A DNA stretch of 64,000 nucleotides, taken from NCBI GenBank assembly GCA_027924645.1, contig BSBN01000809.1, positions 43,988,001 through 44,052,000 of the forward strand, read 5' to 3'. The position numbers were made by a program, and so were the translations under genes. Shown one piece after another: positions 46,190 to 58,000 of this stretch (the stretch's first letter is position 1; each line of letters begins with the position of its first letter). The notes beneath the pieces are model-generated. The model saw nothing but the letters and a program-made list of their open reading frames with translations. It was not told where the DNA came from and searched no databases. The DNA is from Cunninghamia lanceolata. Taxonomy: Eukaryota; Streptophyta; Pinopsida; Cupressales; Cupressaceae.

Positions 46190-47480
46190 CTCTGTTTTGT
46201 ACTTAGTCCTTTTATATGCAACTTGCAATTGTATGTTTCTTTGCATGCATGAAAACATTGTATGTTCAAGACATACAAAAGAAACATACAAGGGAAACAT
46301 ACAATGAAGACATACAAAAGAAATATGCAAGGCAAAGAATACAAAGGTATTTTCGGCGTGAAAATCACTATCAACGTCTCATTCCGTGGTCTCGCCGATA
46401 GGCCAATGCAACATACAAGGTCGATGTGGCATACAAGGGCCATATACAAAGGTGCTTGTATATCGGCAAATATGCAAAGGCCGAAGATGCAAAGAGAGGA
46501 TGCAAGTAAAATATACATTTGCCATTGTATGTTTGCACATGCAAGGGACGATATACATAGGCATTTGTATCTCGACATGCAAAGGGCAGATACAAGGAGG
46601 AGATACAAAGCTAGGGGCCCACCAATTGCATGCTTGTGATTGTATGTTTACACATACAATCAAACATACAAGGACATATGCATTCCTAAGATACAACCCT
46701 CGGACCTGAAAATATATGCATTTTGATTTACAAAAGCAAACATGTTTGTATGCATCTTTTTTTTGTATATTCACATTGTATGTTTAAACATACAAGGGGT
46801 ACAAACAAAGGGAATATACAATGCCATATACAAGGGTTAAATGCATGTTTGCAATGCACAAGTGTGATTGAATACAGTTCTGCTTGTATATTTGCATTGT
46901 ATATGCGATATACAAGGCCGCTATACAAAGGGAAAACATACGAGGCGGACCCGACTGGAGAATCAAATATGGCGGATAATCATTTGAAGTCCGCAGTTGT
47001 ATATTGCATGTACAAGGTCAAGGGGTGCATACATACAATGGAAGAGATACAAGCCGGATTTGTTGCAAGAGTCCAAAATGGCTGATAATCTTTTGAGTTT
47101 TATATTGTATGTATATTTGTGATTGTATGTTTGCATGTACAATGAGATATACAAAGAGTTAGATGCAAGGGAATTTCGGCGTGATAAAGTGCATCGGCCG
47201 CTCTGTTTTTAGTCATTCTGACGGCCGATAAGGAGGATGCATATGCAGCGATAGGTCCTAGCTTCATTTCAGTGACGAACCAGGTGGTGCCACGTGTCAG
47301 GAGAGATACAAAGGCTGTTTCAAAAGGTAAAGCCCGTGTTTGCATGTTGGTATATACAAAGCGAATTGAATATGCAAAAGGCGAAAAGGAGGGAGATTGT
47401 ATGAATGCATAAAGTGAACCTAAAGACACAGTTGCATTGTATGTTTGCACATACAAAGGCATATATAAGCGCACAGATGC
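46190..47480. repeat. field of short hairpins built from TTGTATGT / ACATACAA
   Basis: At least three perfect stem-loops occur: 46639-46660 (9-bp stem), 46776-46795 (fully palindromic 20 bp) and 47437-47456 (8-bp stem, TTGC loop). Imperfect ones lie near 46517, 46885, 46990 and 47124. Between them the words ATACAAGG and ATACAAAGG recur dozens of times on the plus strand. No coding sequence is supported: the many overlapping ORFs here are by-products of the repeated words. Confidence 0.75.
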
Positions 47481-48399
47481 AAGGCGATATACAAACACAG
47501 TTTGACCATAACTTTGACCGCCTGTATCTCCTCCATTCTGACAAATTTTGGCATGCTTCAAAAGGCAAAAGTGCTTGTTTTTGCTTCCTCTTTCATTTGG
47601 CAGGATTTTGAGGGAAATATTTTTACTTTTAAAATTTGGATCTGATTTTGCATGTTTTAGTGATTAGACGTTTCAGCGATCATTTTTTTTAGCAAGATAC
47701 AAATGCAGATATTTGTTGCATTTATTAGAGAAGGTCGATGATTCAGCAGCTTGCATTGAAGACTCAAAATATCTTCCACCTGCCCCTGTTCCAGATATTT
47801 TCACACCATGAATTCTTGAAGGTAGACGTCCCTTCAGAGGTAGATATTTCCTGACAGAGTCCATGGGGCGTTTTGATTGTAACCGACTGAGGTCAAAATA
47901 TAAGCTATTTTGGTAATGGCTACTTGGCCTCTATAATCAATATAAGCTGGTATTTTGCCTCTCTTTTATTATTTTTAGGACTGTGTCTACTCTTTGGATT
48001 AGTGTAGGCTATGTATTGTGGATAAGACGGTCCCTTTCATTCCTCCATTATTCTGTCTTGACCTCTGTTAGAATCAATATGAGTCTGTGTAAGTCTTTCC
48101 AGCTGTGAGATTATTACTGTGTCTATTCATTTGCAGCCAAACACATTTAAATCTAGTGTATCACTTTTTTTTTTAGCATTCCTTCTACTCCTTTTATCAG
48201 CAAGCATTAGCACTAGGTTTAGATGCATTTCTCTAAGCAATAGGCTTAGAAAGAGGAAGTCGGCCTTCTCCCGAGGTTTGATCTCAATTTGCAAGGTCCC
48301 ACACTTCGAGATCATTCCCATGTTTCTCTAGATTGCTGAAGTTTTACAACTGTTAGCAAGGGTGCAAATCTGAGAGACAACAGTTCACATTTTCCTATA
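47481..48399. other. no recognisable feature
   Basis: Mixed AT-rich sequence with no supported ORF, between the hairpin field and an LTR-A fragment. Confidence 0.4.
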
Positions 48400-48632
48400 A
48401 CAGTCCTAACCTAAAATAGGGTAGGACTAGGGTGTGAGCGCCCAAGTCCACCCCCCTATTTTAGGTAGGATTGTCACAAGTGCATTCCCTAAGTCCAAAT
48501 TGCCATGGAACTTCTGGGTTTTCTCATCAGGAAGTCAGATTAACATGCAAGATGCTCTAAATGCCTAAATAGGACCCCAGAGCTAAACCTTAAGAGGGAA
48601 AAGTCCCCGAGGGGACATGTTCTGACGTAACA
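48400..48632 (-). repeat. LTR-A fragment
   Basis: About 230 bp matching the LTR-A start in reverse orientation (CCTAAAATAGGGTAGGACTAGGG, split here by two substitutions, and GGGGACATGTTCTGACG). It ends TAACA directly before the R2 repeat; the left part of the LTR is missing. Confidence 0.75.
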
Positions 48633-50958
48633 ACCACCAAATACAAAGAATGCTTGACATTGGATATTGTTTACGTCTCTCCTCAATTCACCACCATCCT
48701 AGCAAAAGATAATAAATGTTTTCAACCATTATGTTGGAGTGAACAGTTACTATACTAGCCATTTTGAAACATACACAATGATATTGATTAATTAGAGCAA
48801 GATAATATAGACCATTAGGAAAGAATTTCACACAGCTACCATCCATGGCATGTGTACCATACATCTCTAGATCCATTGATAGACATTGATGATGAAACTC
48901 CTTCTAACAGGGGACATGCAATGCAAGAAGATAATCTTGATGAATGTCAAGTATTGTTAGGACTATACCTAGGCCTACTATTACAACTAGATGGGCTCGA
49001 CATGCTTGGCTGACATGGGATTGACCAAAACCATAATTGGGCATAACCAAGCTTTAATCCACTATTAGAAGTGTCTTCTATTGATTTTATTGACTCCAAC
49101 CATCCAACATTTCATGTTTGACATGTTGCAAATTAGCGTACTCAAACCAATCTATCTATTAAGCAACAAAAAGCCTATGACATAATTGTGTCACCATGGA
49201 ATTACAACCACCTTTGAAAATCATTGTACAAGGAATTGCAAGTACTAGAGAGTCACACTTGATAACAAACATCAAATCCACCCTCATGGGAACAACCCTG
49301 CATGGCCAGTCACCATTACTATTGCTCGTACCAATTGGAGTTGTGGCTTTCAACATATAGGCATAAACCATTGATTTTGCTCTCTTAATATTGATAAAAG
49401 AAATAAGCCCCCTATAAGGGCAAACATTAGCAAGATTCCAAGAAAACATTTATTCCATTCAATACATTCTAATAGCCGAAATGAGCTTCATCGGTCCAAA
49501 ATTGTTTGCACACATTGACATCAGGTCATGTGAAGCACTCCCTACCATAATCAAATCCCTTTTGGAGCCTACTCAATCATCCTCTTCGGTGACTTTTTCC
49601 AACTCCCACCAATCAACGACATTCCATGTATGTTGCACCATCATATGGGGAATACTCTGGTTCAAAGCTTCTCCATATTGGTTGTACATTGAACAAGATA
49701 TTTTGTCAAATCCATCAAGACCCATAACAAGTTGCTTTCCATGCTTTTCTCTTAAATATAGAAAATGTAGAGCCAACAATTACAGGTTTGAAGGTTCTAA
49801 TGTCATGCCTAAAAGTTCTTCACTTACCTCTACTAAACAATCATCTTTTCTATCCTCTATACATTTATTTGCAACAAATCAGTTGGTATCACTACATAAT
49901 AAATGTGTGCTCCAATCATTGGCAGTGCCAATTGCTAGGTCCAATGTTGAGCAACTTAAGGGGACACCGTGCCCAACTCCAGAGGATGAACAACTTCAAG
50001 CTAAGATCCATTATTTAATTATATATCTATTTTATTTTATATATAAAATCTATAATATACAATTATTATATATATTTTATATAATTTACATTATTAAATA
50101 TATTTTTAGTATAATATAATATAATTGTATAACACAAATCACAAGATCTAATAGTTGAAAGGGAAACAATTGACATCGACAACATTGATTTTCAGAGGTT
50201 GACATTCACAGCTATATCAAGAGTGTGCAACCTTGCAAGTCTTCGCATATGTCCCACCTTCACATTCCAAAGATATGCACACAGGGAACAAAGCTCATAT
50301 GTTGCTCTCAAGCAACAAGAAGAGGATTGATTATGGGCACTATCACATGCAAATAGTTGACCAAAATTTTTTTTAAAAAAAAGGAAAAGAAAAAGGTTTG
50401 TCATCTCCATACCTACTTTTACCCACAATTATTGAAAACTAACTTTACTGTGAATCATGTCGACATATTTAATCTATTCCATTTCTTTTCTAGAGCAGGA
50501 CAATAAAACATATCACTTCATTCTTTCAATCTTCAAATGATGGATGGATAACAAGCATTCGACCTTGCAGAAGTGTATGCTCTCTTCTCAAGAATAATAA
50601 ATGCCTCTACCACTAATTACTTCTTTTCTACATGCTATCTCATTGTACCCATTGAATGGTAAGATGTGATTGCTAGTTTATATAACATTCATAAGTTCTC
50701 ATGTATTCATGTAAGGGTCCATATTGATTTATATGTGGAATAATTATTCACAATATATGTAGAATAAGTATTGACAATATATAGAAATGTTTAAATCCTA
50801 TAATCCCAAATACTATATCAACAATAAAACCCAGCTCAACTACTATCTCCTCTCCTAAGTCTTTCCATCAAAACCATTCATTGTTGGTCAAAGATGGAAA
50901 TAATTGGAATGATAAATAATCTAACAGAAATTATTTAATGACAACTTACACAGTTAAT
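48633..50958. repeat. R repeat, full copy (R2)
   Basis: Direct repeat of 20132-22458, about 2.33 kb, similar over the full length with small indels. On the minus strand the longest frame here (49449-49159) reads FSWNLANVCPYRGLISFINI and continues 96 codons; R1 has the corresponding peptides with stops. The TATA-rich stretch is at 50020-50130. Confidence 0.85.
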
Positions 50959-51420
50959 TTGAAATATTGACACGGCAGTTTTTTGTTTGACACGGCAACC
51001 ATAATTTCCGTGTGGGATTTCAAGCAGTGGAATTCGTCAGTCCCGCGAAATTGTCAGATGCCGAGCAATGAGGGGAAAAAAATAACTATCCAGTGCTGAC
51101 CACGAAAGACTTTTCGCTAATAATATCTCTGTTTTAACAGACGGAATATGGCACGCAAGGAAAAATTACAGAAATAATAGAGAAATCGTGCGGGACAAGT
51201 TAAAATTTTCCCGGTTCATGGCACCCGTATATTCGAGAAAAAGAAATGTCGATATCGAGCATGAGCAAGAAACTTCGTTCCGCGAGCTGGAAGCAGACAA
51301 GGGTTGTACAAGAGCACGACCTTTCAGGGAAATACGATTTGTGAGCAGACTATTCAATGCTATGGATTTGAACTTTTTCTGTGGTCTTTAGATATTGTGT
51401 ACATTTGCAAAGAAGCTTCA
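50959..51420. other. CpG-richer unique stretch, possible gene fragment
   Basis: Unlike the flanks, this contains many CG dinucleotides (CACGGCAG, TTCGTCAGTCCCGCG, GATATCGAG, TTCCGCGAG). An open frame of about 68 codons (51188-51391, no ATG at its start) reads SRKRNVDIEHEQETSFRELE. No family is recognised. It may be an exon of a low-copy gene or a less methylated insertion. Confidence 0.35.
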
Positions 51421-52609
51421 CTTGATATTTATATTTATAATGAACATATTTAGTGGTGTTGAAGAATATTGTTGGAACTTTCTTTGTGAATGGGTAATCC
51501 TTGAGACTTCCTTGCTTATAGTCAAGCTTCATTGATTAATTCAACGGTTGTGATAAGATTGGAAGAGAACAAGCACTAAATGACAACGACAATGATATGA
51601 TTGTGATGACACTAGATGATTGAGACTTGACACTTGAGGCAACAAAATTAAATGTGGTGGATGCAAGAGCGACATAGTGCAAGAACTAGGGTTTCATTGT
51701 TTGTTGATGTAAAGGTTGATGTGGTTGATGCAAGTGATTGAGTAATGACTACAAGTTGATCCCTTGTAACATCTGGATGTGATGAGCTTGTCCTAAAGAA
51801 TCACTAGCAAGATTTGTTGTGTGTCTAGAGGATTCATAAGAAATGTGGGAGGGTTTGTAGCATATACTTTCGTATTGTTTTCTTTTGGAGTATTTGCAAA
51901 TTTTTCTTGTGCAATTTTTTTTAAGGATTTGCAAGGTTTTCATCTTTATGTTCTTCCATATTTTTTTTGAATTGAGGATTTTGAGATGTTGGGTTGCACT
52001 CATGTTACATATTGGTGTATCATTAACACATAGTATGATTGTGTTATAATATGAAAATTTTATGGCTTGACTATTTGATCCATAATGCAATTACATTTTA
52101 TCCAAAATCATGATTTTAACCATTTTTGGCCCCCCATCTCCATGCACTTACCCACATAAAAGACCCAAAAATAAATTGAACACAACTTACAATTGTTTGT
52201 CTATCACTTTTCCCTTGAGATGAAGATTCCTCGCTTAGCTGAGCAATAGTGAGCCTTCCTCTACTACACTAAGGCCACATAAGTAGCTTGCATGCTAGAC
52301 CCAAAACCAACCCTACCATTAAGAATTACAAGCATATAGTAGCCCACTTGATAGCTATAATTAATGCAAAATTCAACTTGCGATCTCATGTCATTAAAAA
52401 ACATCAAAGTTGAGGTGATAATAAATCACATATGTGCCAATGTGAAGGAGAAAATTTGCAACCTATAATGAGTACAATAAGGGAGAAGTCTTTACCATAC
52501 TAAAAAATAAGTACCTACCAGGGATATCATAAATATTTATAAATAGTTAAAATGTTCATTGATACCAAGCTAGGTATCCAAGCTATCACTATAGAGAGCC
52601 AAAAATGGA
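51421..52609. other. no recognisable feature
   Basis: AT-rich sequence with no supported ORF on either strand. Confidence 0.4.
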
Positions 52610-53030
52610 GCATGATCCACTCCAACATTAGCTAAAAGGTGTACCACCTTATTCCCTTATGTGTAGTAATGAATAAACTAGACAATAAAGAGGGAAGACA
52701 AAAGGCAAAGAGTTTCCTTTGTACACTAGAAACTATTCTAACTAAAGCACGATCCTTTCATCAACCCTTCAATAACATTGAAGGAGTGACATTCAACCAC
52801 TAGATGCTTACAATTAGCCAAAGAAGCCAAAGCAAGTCCCGCAACTACAACATTCCGGTCAACCTCTTTAATCGTCTTATGACCAAGAAAAAGAGAAGCA
52901 CCTTTCACAAAGCAAGCCTCATAATCCAATAACACCACATCACTATTAAGCCAAGGTTGTCCCTAGAAGCTTCATTAAAATTGAACTTGAGAAAGCCCTC
53001 AAGGTTTTGACCAAGATCTATAATTTCAAA
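52610..53030 (-). pseudogene. LINE RNase H remnant (minus strand)
   Basis: The minus strand reads EGFLKFNFNEASRDN near 53010-52960, a decayed KFNFDGASRGNPG motif of LINE RNase H. It continues at 52938-52738 with LDYEACFVKGASLFLGHKT, AGLALASLANCKHLVVECHS and FNVI, where VEGDS/VECDS carries a catalytic Asp (here His). A shorter copy is at 8938-9175. Confidence 0.62.
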
Positions 53031-53623
53031 CATCCTTTCTAACAATTACCCCATTAACAAGGGATTTTGGCCAATTAATTAATTTGTTTAGACATAAAAA
53101 AATTATTTCTATTTTCTTATCAAGTATTGATATTAACACTCTTCATGAATGATCTATCAATGAAAATATTAGAACCTAAACATCCTATTCTATTTAACAT
53201 AAAATTATTAAAATCAATACATTACAAACAAACTTCTCTCAAATTAAAATTCTTTATAATTTTTAAATTTTAAATTTAAATATTAATTTATAAATACAAA
53301 TTTAACTATTTAATTCTATTTAATATTTTTAATATATTTAATTTTTCATTCACACATACATACATATACGAACATGTATGTGTACATGTATGTAATAATT
53401 AAATATATTTATTTCATTAGCCTGATCCACTTTCACAACATCCTTAAAATTTTGAAGACAAGTTAAATCCTTATGATTATCTAAATTAAATCCCTATTAA
53501 AAAATTTCCTTTTCAAATAGGAGCTTATCATGAATCTACCGTAATATTTTATGTAAAATTAGTAACATAAAAATTCAACACATTTTAATTTGGAATGAGC
53601 GTACAAGGACGGAGGAGGTCGTT

Positions 53624-53686
53624 GTGCGTCACCATCACAATGACTTCTAACTTGGAATTTGGTGCGCGTCACCATCACAATGACTT
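53624..53686 (+). promoter_or_regulatory. paired TGACG-containing direct repeat upstream of the RLP
   Basis: GCGTCACCATCACAATGACT occurs twice (53626 and 53666), 40 bp apart, about 220-260 bp before the RLP start codon. GCGTCA is the complement of TGACGC, the core bound by TGA-type bZIP factors in as-1-like elements. A defence-related regulatory role is inference. Confidence 0.4.
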
Positions 53687-53884
53687 TTCCAGTCATTGAA
53701 AATGGCAGACGTTATTGTGTGGGTGTGAGGTTCCTACTTTCCATACACGCCACTCCCATTCCCTTTCCACTTTTCATACAACGATACTTCAGCATGGAAA
53801 GGGATTTATTTAGCATTCATTTCCCCTGATTTCTGATCGTCTGTTCTCTTTTATAGTAAATAAGAATTTTAGTGTGTGGAAGAG

Positions 53885-56800
53885 ATGGAAGCTACGCTTT
53901 CGTATGGCAGAGTTGCATTTGCAATCATTACAATATCATGCTGCTTATTCTGCTTCACTTCTTTTTCTGCAACCGCAATTGCATGCCCCCTCACTGAAAG
54001 GAATCATCTCCTGGATGTCAAGGCAGCCGTTGTAGAAACAGAGTGGAGTAAAAGTCTAAGTTCCTGGCACGGATTCAATTGCTGCACGTGGAGTGGAGTT
54101 GCTTGTAACTTCCGCACAGGCCATGTTTCTCGACTGGATTTGAGTGGATACAATTTGGAAGGCCACATCAGTTCATCGTTGTTTCAACTTGCACAGTTGG
54201 AGCACCTCGATCTCAGTCACAACCTCTTCGAAGGTAATTTCACTTCTCCCCATAATGGAAAGTTGAAGAGACTCACTTTTCTTGACTTGTCATCTGCTGG
54301 TTATACAAGTGAGGTAAGAGAATTTAATGTGAATTTGGAAAGCTTATCAAATCTGGTGAGCTTGGAATACTTGTCTCTTGATGGAGCGAAGATCACTGTA
54401 ACCAAACAGTGGGGTGAAGTTGTTGGCAGTCTATCACACCTTCAACAACTCAGCATGTCTTACTGTGGGCTTGAAGGACCAATTCCCAGTTCCCTTCTCA
54501 ACCTCACCTCTCTCCTCCATCTCCACCTTTCTGGCAATTCTTTGTCAGCGCAAATACCAGCATCGTTTGAAAACGTGACTGCCCACTTGCTCACACTTGA
54601 TCTCTCTGGGAATGGGAATCTTGGAGGAGATGTTTCTTTCATTGGACAACAGAAGTCTTTGTTGCTAACCAGCATTGATCTTTCAGGGACAGCTGTGAAG
54701 GGACAAATTCCATGTGCTATGGGGAATATGCCATCCTTGGAGAGCCTTGCCTTGTCAAGCACCAACGTTGAAGGTGAGATTCCAGCTGCTATAGGGAATA
54801 TCTCATCGTTGAAGAGTCTTGTTCTGTCATATACCAACATTGAAGGTGAGATTCCATCTTCTATAGCGAATATGTCGTCCTTGCAAGATCTTGATCTGGA
54901 CAATACCAGAATTGAAGGTGAAATTCTAGCTGCTATAGGGAATATCTCATCCTTGGAGAGTCTTGTTCTGTCATATACCAGAATTGAAGGTGAGATTCCA
55001 GCTGCTATAGGGAATATGTTGTCCTTGCAACATCTTGATCTGTCATTTAGTAACATCGAAGGTGGGATTCCTCTCTCCATCGCCAATCTCTCTAAACTTG
55101 TTTACTTGGAGCTGTCCACGAACAAGTTAACAGGGGTAATCCCACCTTCCTTGGGCTCACTTTCTTCGCTTGGTCATCTTGGCCTTTACGCCAATCAATT
55201 GAATGGTACAATTCCATCCACAATTTTTAATCTTGTTAACTTAGGAACCCTTTGGCTCGACTCCAACAGTTTAAGCGGCTCCATTTCCCTTTCTCTATTC
55301 GATAATCTCACCAGTCTTGAAAACCTGTTTCTTTCTTACAATCACTTAACTGTGAGCATTAATTCAACATGGATTCCACGGTTTGAGAAGCTCGAAGTTT
55401 TGGCACTGAGTTCCTGCAATTTAGATAGAATTCCATCGTTTCTTGTGACCCAGTATGACTTGGGATATCTGGACCTATCAGCTAACAGTATCACAACAAA
55501 TATTCCATCCTGGATATGGGACTTACCCAGTCTTTCTTATTTGAACCTTAGTTGTAATCAATTAACAGGTTCGTTGCCGTCTAGACTATCATCCAGGGCT
55601 CTTCAGATTCTGGATTTGCACAATAACAGCTTAGAAGGTGCTCTTTCTCTTCCTCCTGCTGGTACTGAGGTGCTGGACCTGTCGATGAATCAGTTTAATG
55701 GTTCTATTCCCACTGATATTGGTGTACATCTTCAATATACACGGTTCTTATCGTTGTCGAAGAATAATCTCAGTGGAGCCATTCCAGATTCTATCTGCAA
55801 TTCAACTTTGCAGCTTCTTGACCTTTCAAAAAATATGCTAAGCAGTGTGATTCCTCCTCATTTAACCAAGAATTGTTCTCTTCTCATTGTTCTAGATTTG
55901 GCGGAAAATCATCTGGAAGGTAAAATGCCAGCAGAATGGGAAAACCTGAAAGCGATTCATACATTGAAGCTCAATGGTAATCATTTGAGAGGAGTTATTC
56001 CCTCATCCATTGCAAAATGCCGATCTCTGCAAGTATTGGATTTGGGAAATAATGATTTGGAAGGCACCATCCCCCACTGGATTGGAAAGCTATCACAACT
56101 GCACGTGTTGGTGTTGAGGTCCAACAAATTTCAAGGCAGTGTCCCACCCGAGGTAATTGGCCTTCCAAATCTTCAAATTCTGGACCTTTCTGGCAACCAC
56201 CTTTCAGGACCTATTCCAAAAAACCTTTCAAACTTGCTTGCAATGGTCAATGCATCACAGAATAATCCAGACCATCTCCAAGAACGCGTTGACAATGGAA
56301 ATGGTTCGGTATATACAAATCAGATTAGAATTTCCTGGAAAGGTTGGGATGTTGAGTTTGTGAAAGTTCTTTTCATTCTCAAATGTATTGATCTTTCAAA
56401 CAACAATTTATCGGGGAGCATTCCTCTCAAAATGGGATCCCTTAAAGGTCTGATAGCCCTAAACCTTTCAAGGAATCATCTCAGTGGCCAAATTCCAAAA
56501 ACATTGGGAAGCATGGAGCAGCTAGAGTCTCTGGACCTCTCGGTAAACAGATTGAATGGCAACATTCCGTTAGAACTTCAACTCCTGAGTTATTTGGAGT
56601 TCTTGAATCTATCTTACAACATGCTTCATGGAAAAGTACCCCATGGAGGGCAGTTTCTAACCTTTGGGGAGTCGTCCTACTTAGGCAATGCTAAGCTAAG
56701 TGGGATTCCATTTACCAATACAACACTCTGCAACAACTCTTCTGGCTATGACAACTGCACAAGTATTGATAAAAGTGGTGAAGCAGAGAATTCAGATGCT

Positions 56801-56962
56801 GAAAAGAAAGGGTGGGCAGTGGCACTTGGATTGAGTTATGGTTTGGGATTCTCTATTGTGATTGGAGTATTGACTTTCAATAACAGGGTGAGAAGGAGAG
56901 TCTTCAGCTTATATGATGCTATAATTTTAACTATTGATCAGTGTATGGGAGGGAATAGATGA
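53885..56962 (+). CDS. LRR receptor-like protein (RLP), intronless
   Basis: ATG 53885 opens 1025 codons. A GTG nine bases upstream is also open but is not a plant start. Residues 1-31 are a hydrophobic signal peptide (AFAIITISCCLFCF). An N-terminal LRR cap follows (CPLTERNHLLDVKAAV, CCTWSGVAC). Many plant-type extracellular LRRs (LxxLxxLxLSxNxLxGxIP) run to about residue 785. A non-LRR island with ISWKGWDVEF spans about 786-829, then four LRRs. An acidic juxtamembrane segment (SGEAENSDAE) leads to a membrane helix with GLSYGLG (~975-1000), then a 25-residue tail and no kinase. This is the classic surface RLP layout; family members usually signal through the adaptor kinase SOBIR1 and a BAK1-type co-receptor. 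The ligand is unknown. The coding frame is intact. Confidence 0.93.
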   Translation: MEATLSYGRVAFAIITISCCLFCFTSFSATAIACPLTERNHLLDVKAAVVETEWSKSLSSWHGFNCCTWSGVACNFRTGHVSRLDLSGYNLEGHISSSLFQLAQLEHLDLSHNLFEGNFTSPHNGKLKRLTFLDLSSAGYTSEVREFNVNLESLSNLVSLEYLSLDGAKITVTKQWGEVVGSLSHLQQLSMSYCGLEGPIPSSLLNLTSLLHLHLSGNSLSAQIPASFENVTAHLLTLDLSGNGNLGGDVSFIGQQKSLLLTSIDLSGTAVKGQIPCAMGNMPSLESLALSSTNVEGEIPAAIGNISSLKSLVLSYTNIEGEIPSSIANMSSLQDLDLDNTRIEGEILAAIGNISSLESLVLSYTRIEGEIPAAIGNMLSLQHLDLSFSNIEGGIPLSIANLSKLVYLELSTNKLTGVIPPSLGSLSSLGHLGLYANQLNGTIPSTIFNLVNLGTLWLDSNSLSGSISLSLFDNLTSLENLFLSYNHLTVSINSTWIPRFEKLEVLALSSCNLDRIPSFLVTQYDLGYLDLSANSITTNIPSWIWDLPSLSYLNLSCNQLTGSLPSRLSSRALQILDLHNNSLEGALSLPPAGTEVLDLSMNQFNGSIPTDIGVHLQYTRFLSLSKNNLSGAIPDSICNSTLQLLDLSKNMLSSVIPPHLTKNCSLLIVLDLAENHLEGKMPAEWENLKAIHTLKLNGNHLRGVIPSSIAKCRSLQVLDLGNNDLEGTIPHWIGKLSQLHVLVLRSNKFQGSVPPEVIGLPNLQILDLSGNHLSGPIPKNLSNLLAMVNASQNNPDHLQERVDNGNGSVYTNQIRISWKGWDVEFVKVLFILKCIDLSNNNLSGSIPLKMGSLKGLIALNLSRNHLSGQIPKTLGSMEQLESLDLSVNRLNGNIPLELQLLSYLEFLNLSYNMLHGKVPHGGQFLTFGESSYLGNAKLSGIPFTNTTLCNNSSGYDNCTSIDKSGEAENSDAEKKGWAVALGLSYGLGFSIVIGVLTFNNRVRRRVFSLYDAIILTIDQCMGGNR
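54725..55084 (+). repeat. five recently duplicated 72-bp LRR modules in the RLP
   Basis: Units at 54725, 54797, 54869, 54941 and 55013 each encode 24 residues of the pattern NxSSLxSLxLSxTxIEGEIP. The first four are much more alike at DNA level (for example the GAAGGTGAGATTCCAGCTGC stretch) than LRRs elsewhere in the gene. This points to recent internal duplication. Confidence 0.88.
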
Positions 56963-58000
56963 AAGTAGATACCACAGTATAGATGTTTTTATTAAAATTT
57001 CTCACGAAACATTTCAGTGGGTAATATATGTAATTTGATATGTCTATTGATTTTAGCTTTTCTAGTAGAAAGGTTATTTTTGAATATATTATGGAAATAT
57101 ATATAAGTACAAGGTGGGCTTCAACTTGTTTTAGTATTATTGTTTTAATAATTAATTTAATTTGTAATATGTAATTGTAAAGAATAAATTGTATATTTTA
57201 TGTTTTTTATTTATTTATTTATTATAAAAATATATTTATAATATTTAATTTAATTTATTTGGTGTATTAATTGAGTTTTATTTGATAACCCACCAATTGA
57301 TTGTCACTCTAGATCATCTATATCTTTATCAATTATTATTGTCAAATGGTTCCTACTTAAAAATATGTTGAATGATGCAATCAAGTCTTTGGACTTAGAA
57401 ATTTTTATTATTTTTAAGTGATAAGAAATTTAGACTTTGAGTCGCCATAAAATTATATATTCTATACAAAAGTTTAAGATCTTAATTGCAAAAAAAGTAG
57501 TTAGGAAAAATATTATTGTTCACTCCAAAACTGATTTCCAAAAAGAAAAAAATCATCTATGATATCACACTTCTTTATAGTAGATTTGTTAGAATTTTTG
57601 TAAAATATTTAAGAGGTTATTTTAAATATACTTTCAATCCAAAATATTCAAAATCTATTTTATTTTATATTCAAAATTAATCTTTGATTGTTGAAATAAA
57701 TGATATTTAAAAATAGCCTAAGACCCTGCTCCTTTATGGGGCCCTATCTTTTACATGGTCACAAAGTTCAGAGTGCAGAAACTACCATCTAACCCCACCT
57801 TATCTAACCCCTCTCCCCTACATGTTCACAAGCCGGTTCATGATCGATAGCGAGAGGACATTAAATTCCGTGTGATATTTAATGTGAGCTTTCTTTTCAT
57901 TGGAAGCCGTGGATTTAAAGCTTACACGTCAACTCTACAACCTCAACCCATGAAATTTTCCATCGCAACACAATCGTGACTTATGCTGACAAAAAACACC
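56963..58000 (+). other. 3' flank of RLP, otherwise AT-rich spacer
   Basis: The first ~150 bp match the flank of the duplicate at 63802-64000, except for about 44 bp missing here. AATAAA near 57183 could serve as a polyadenylation signal. The rest shows no supported feature. Confidence 0.5.

Noticed and set aside
46079..47611. Cluster of overlapping ORFs with repeated MYxxCKHT-like peptides on both strands
   Set aside because: Produced by TTGTATGTTTGCACATACAA words lacking stops; no domain and no codon pattern.
54460..55086. 208-aa minus-strand ORF inside the RLP
   Set aside because: Antisense shadow of the repeated LRR modules; the plus strand has a complete, domain-rich protein.
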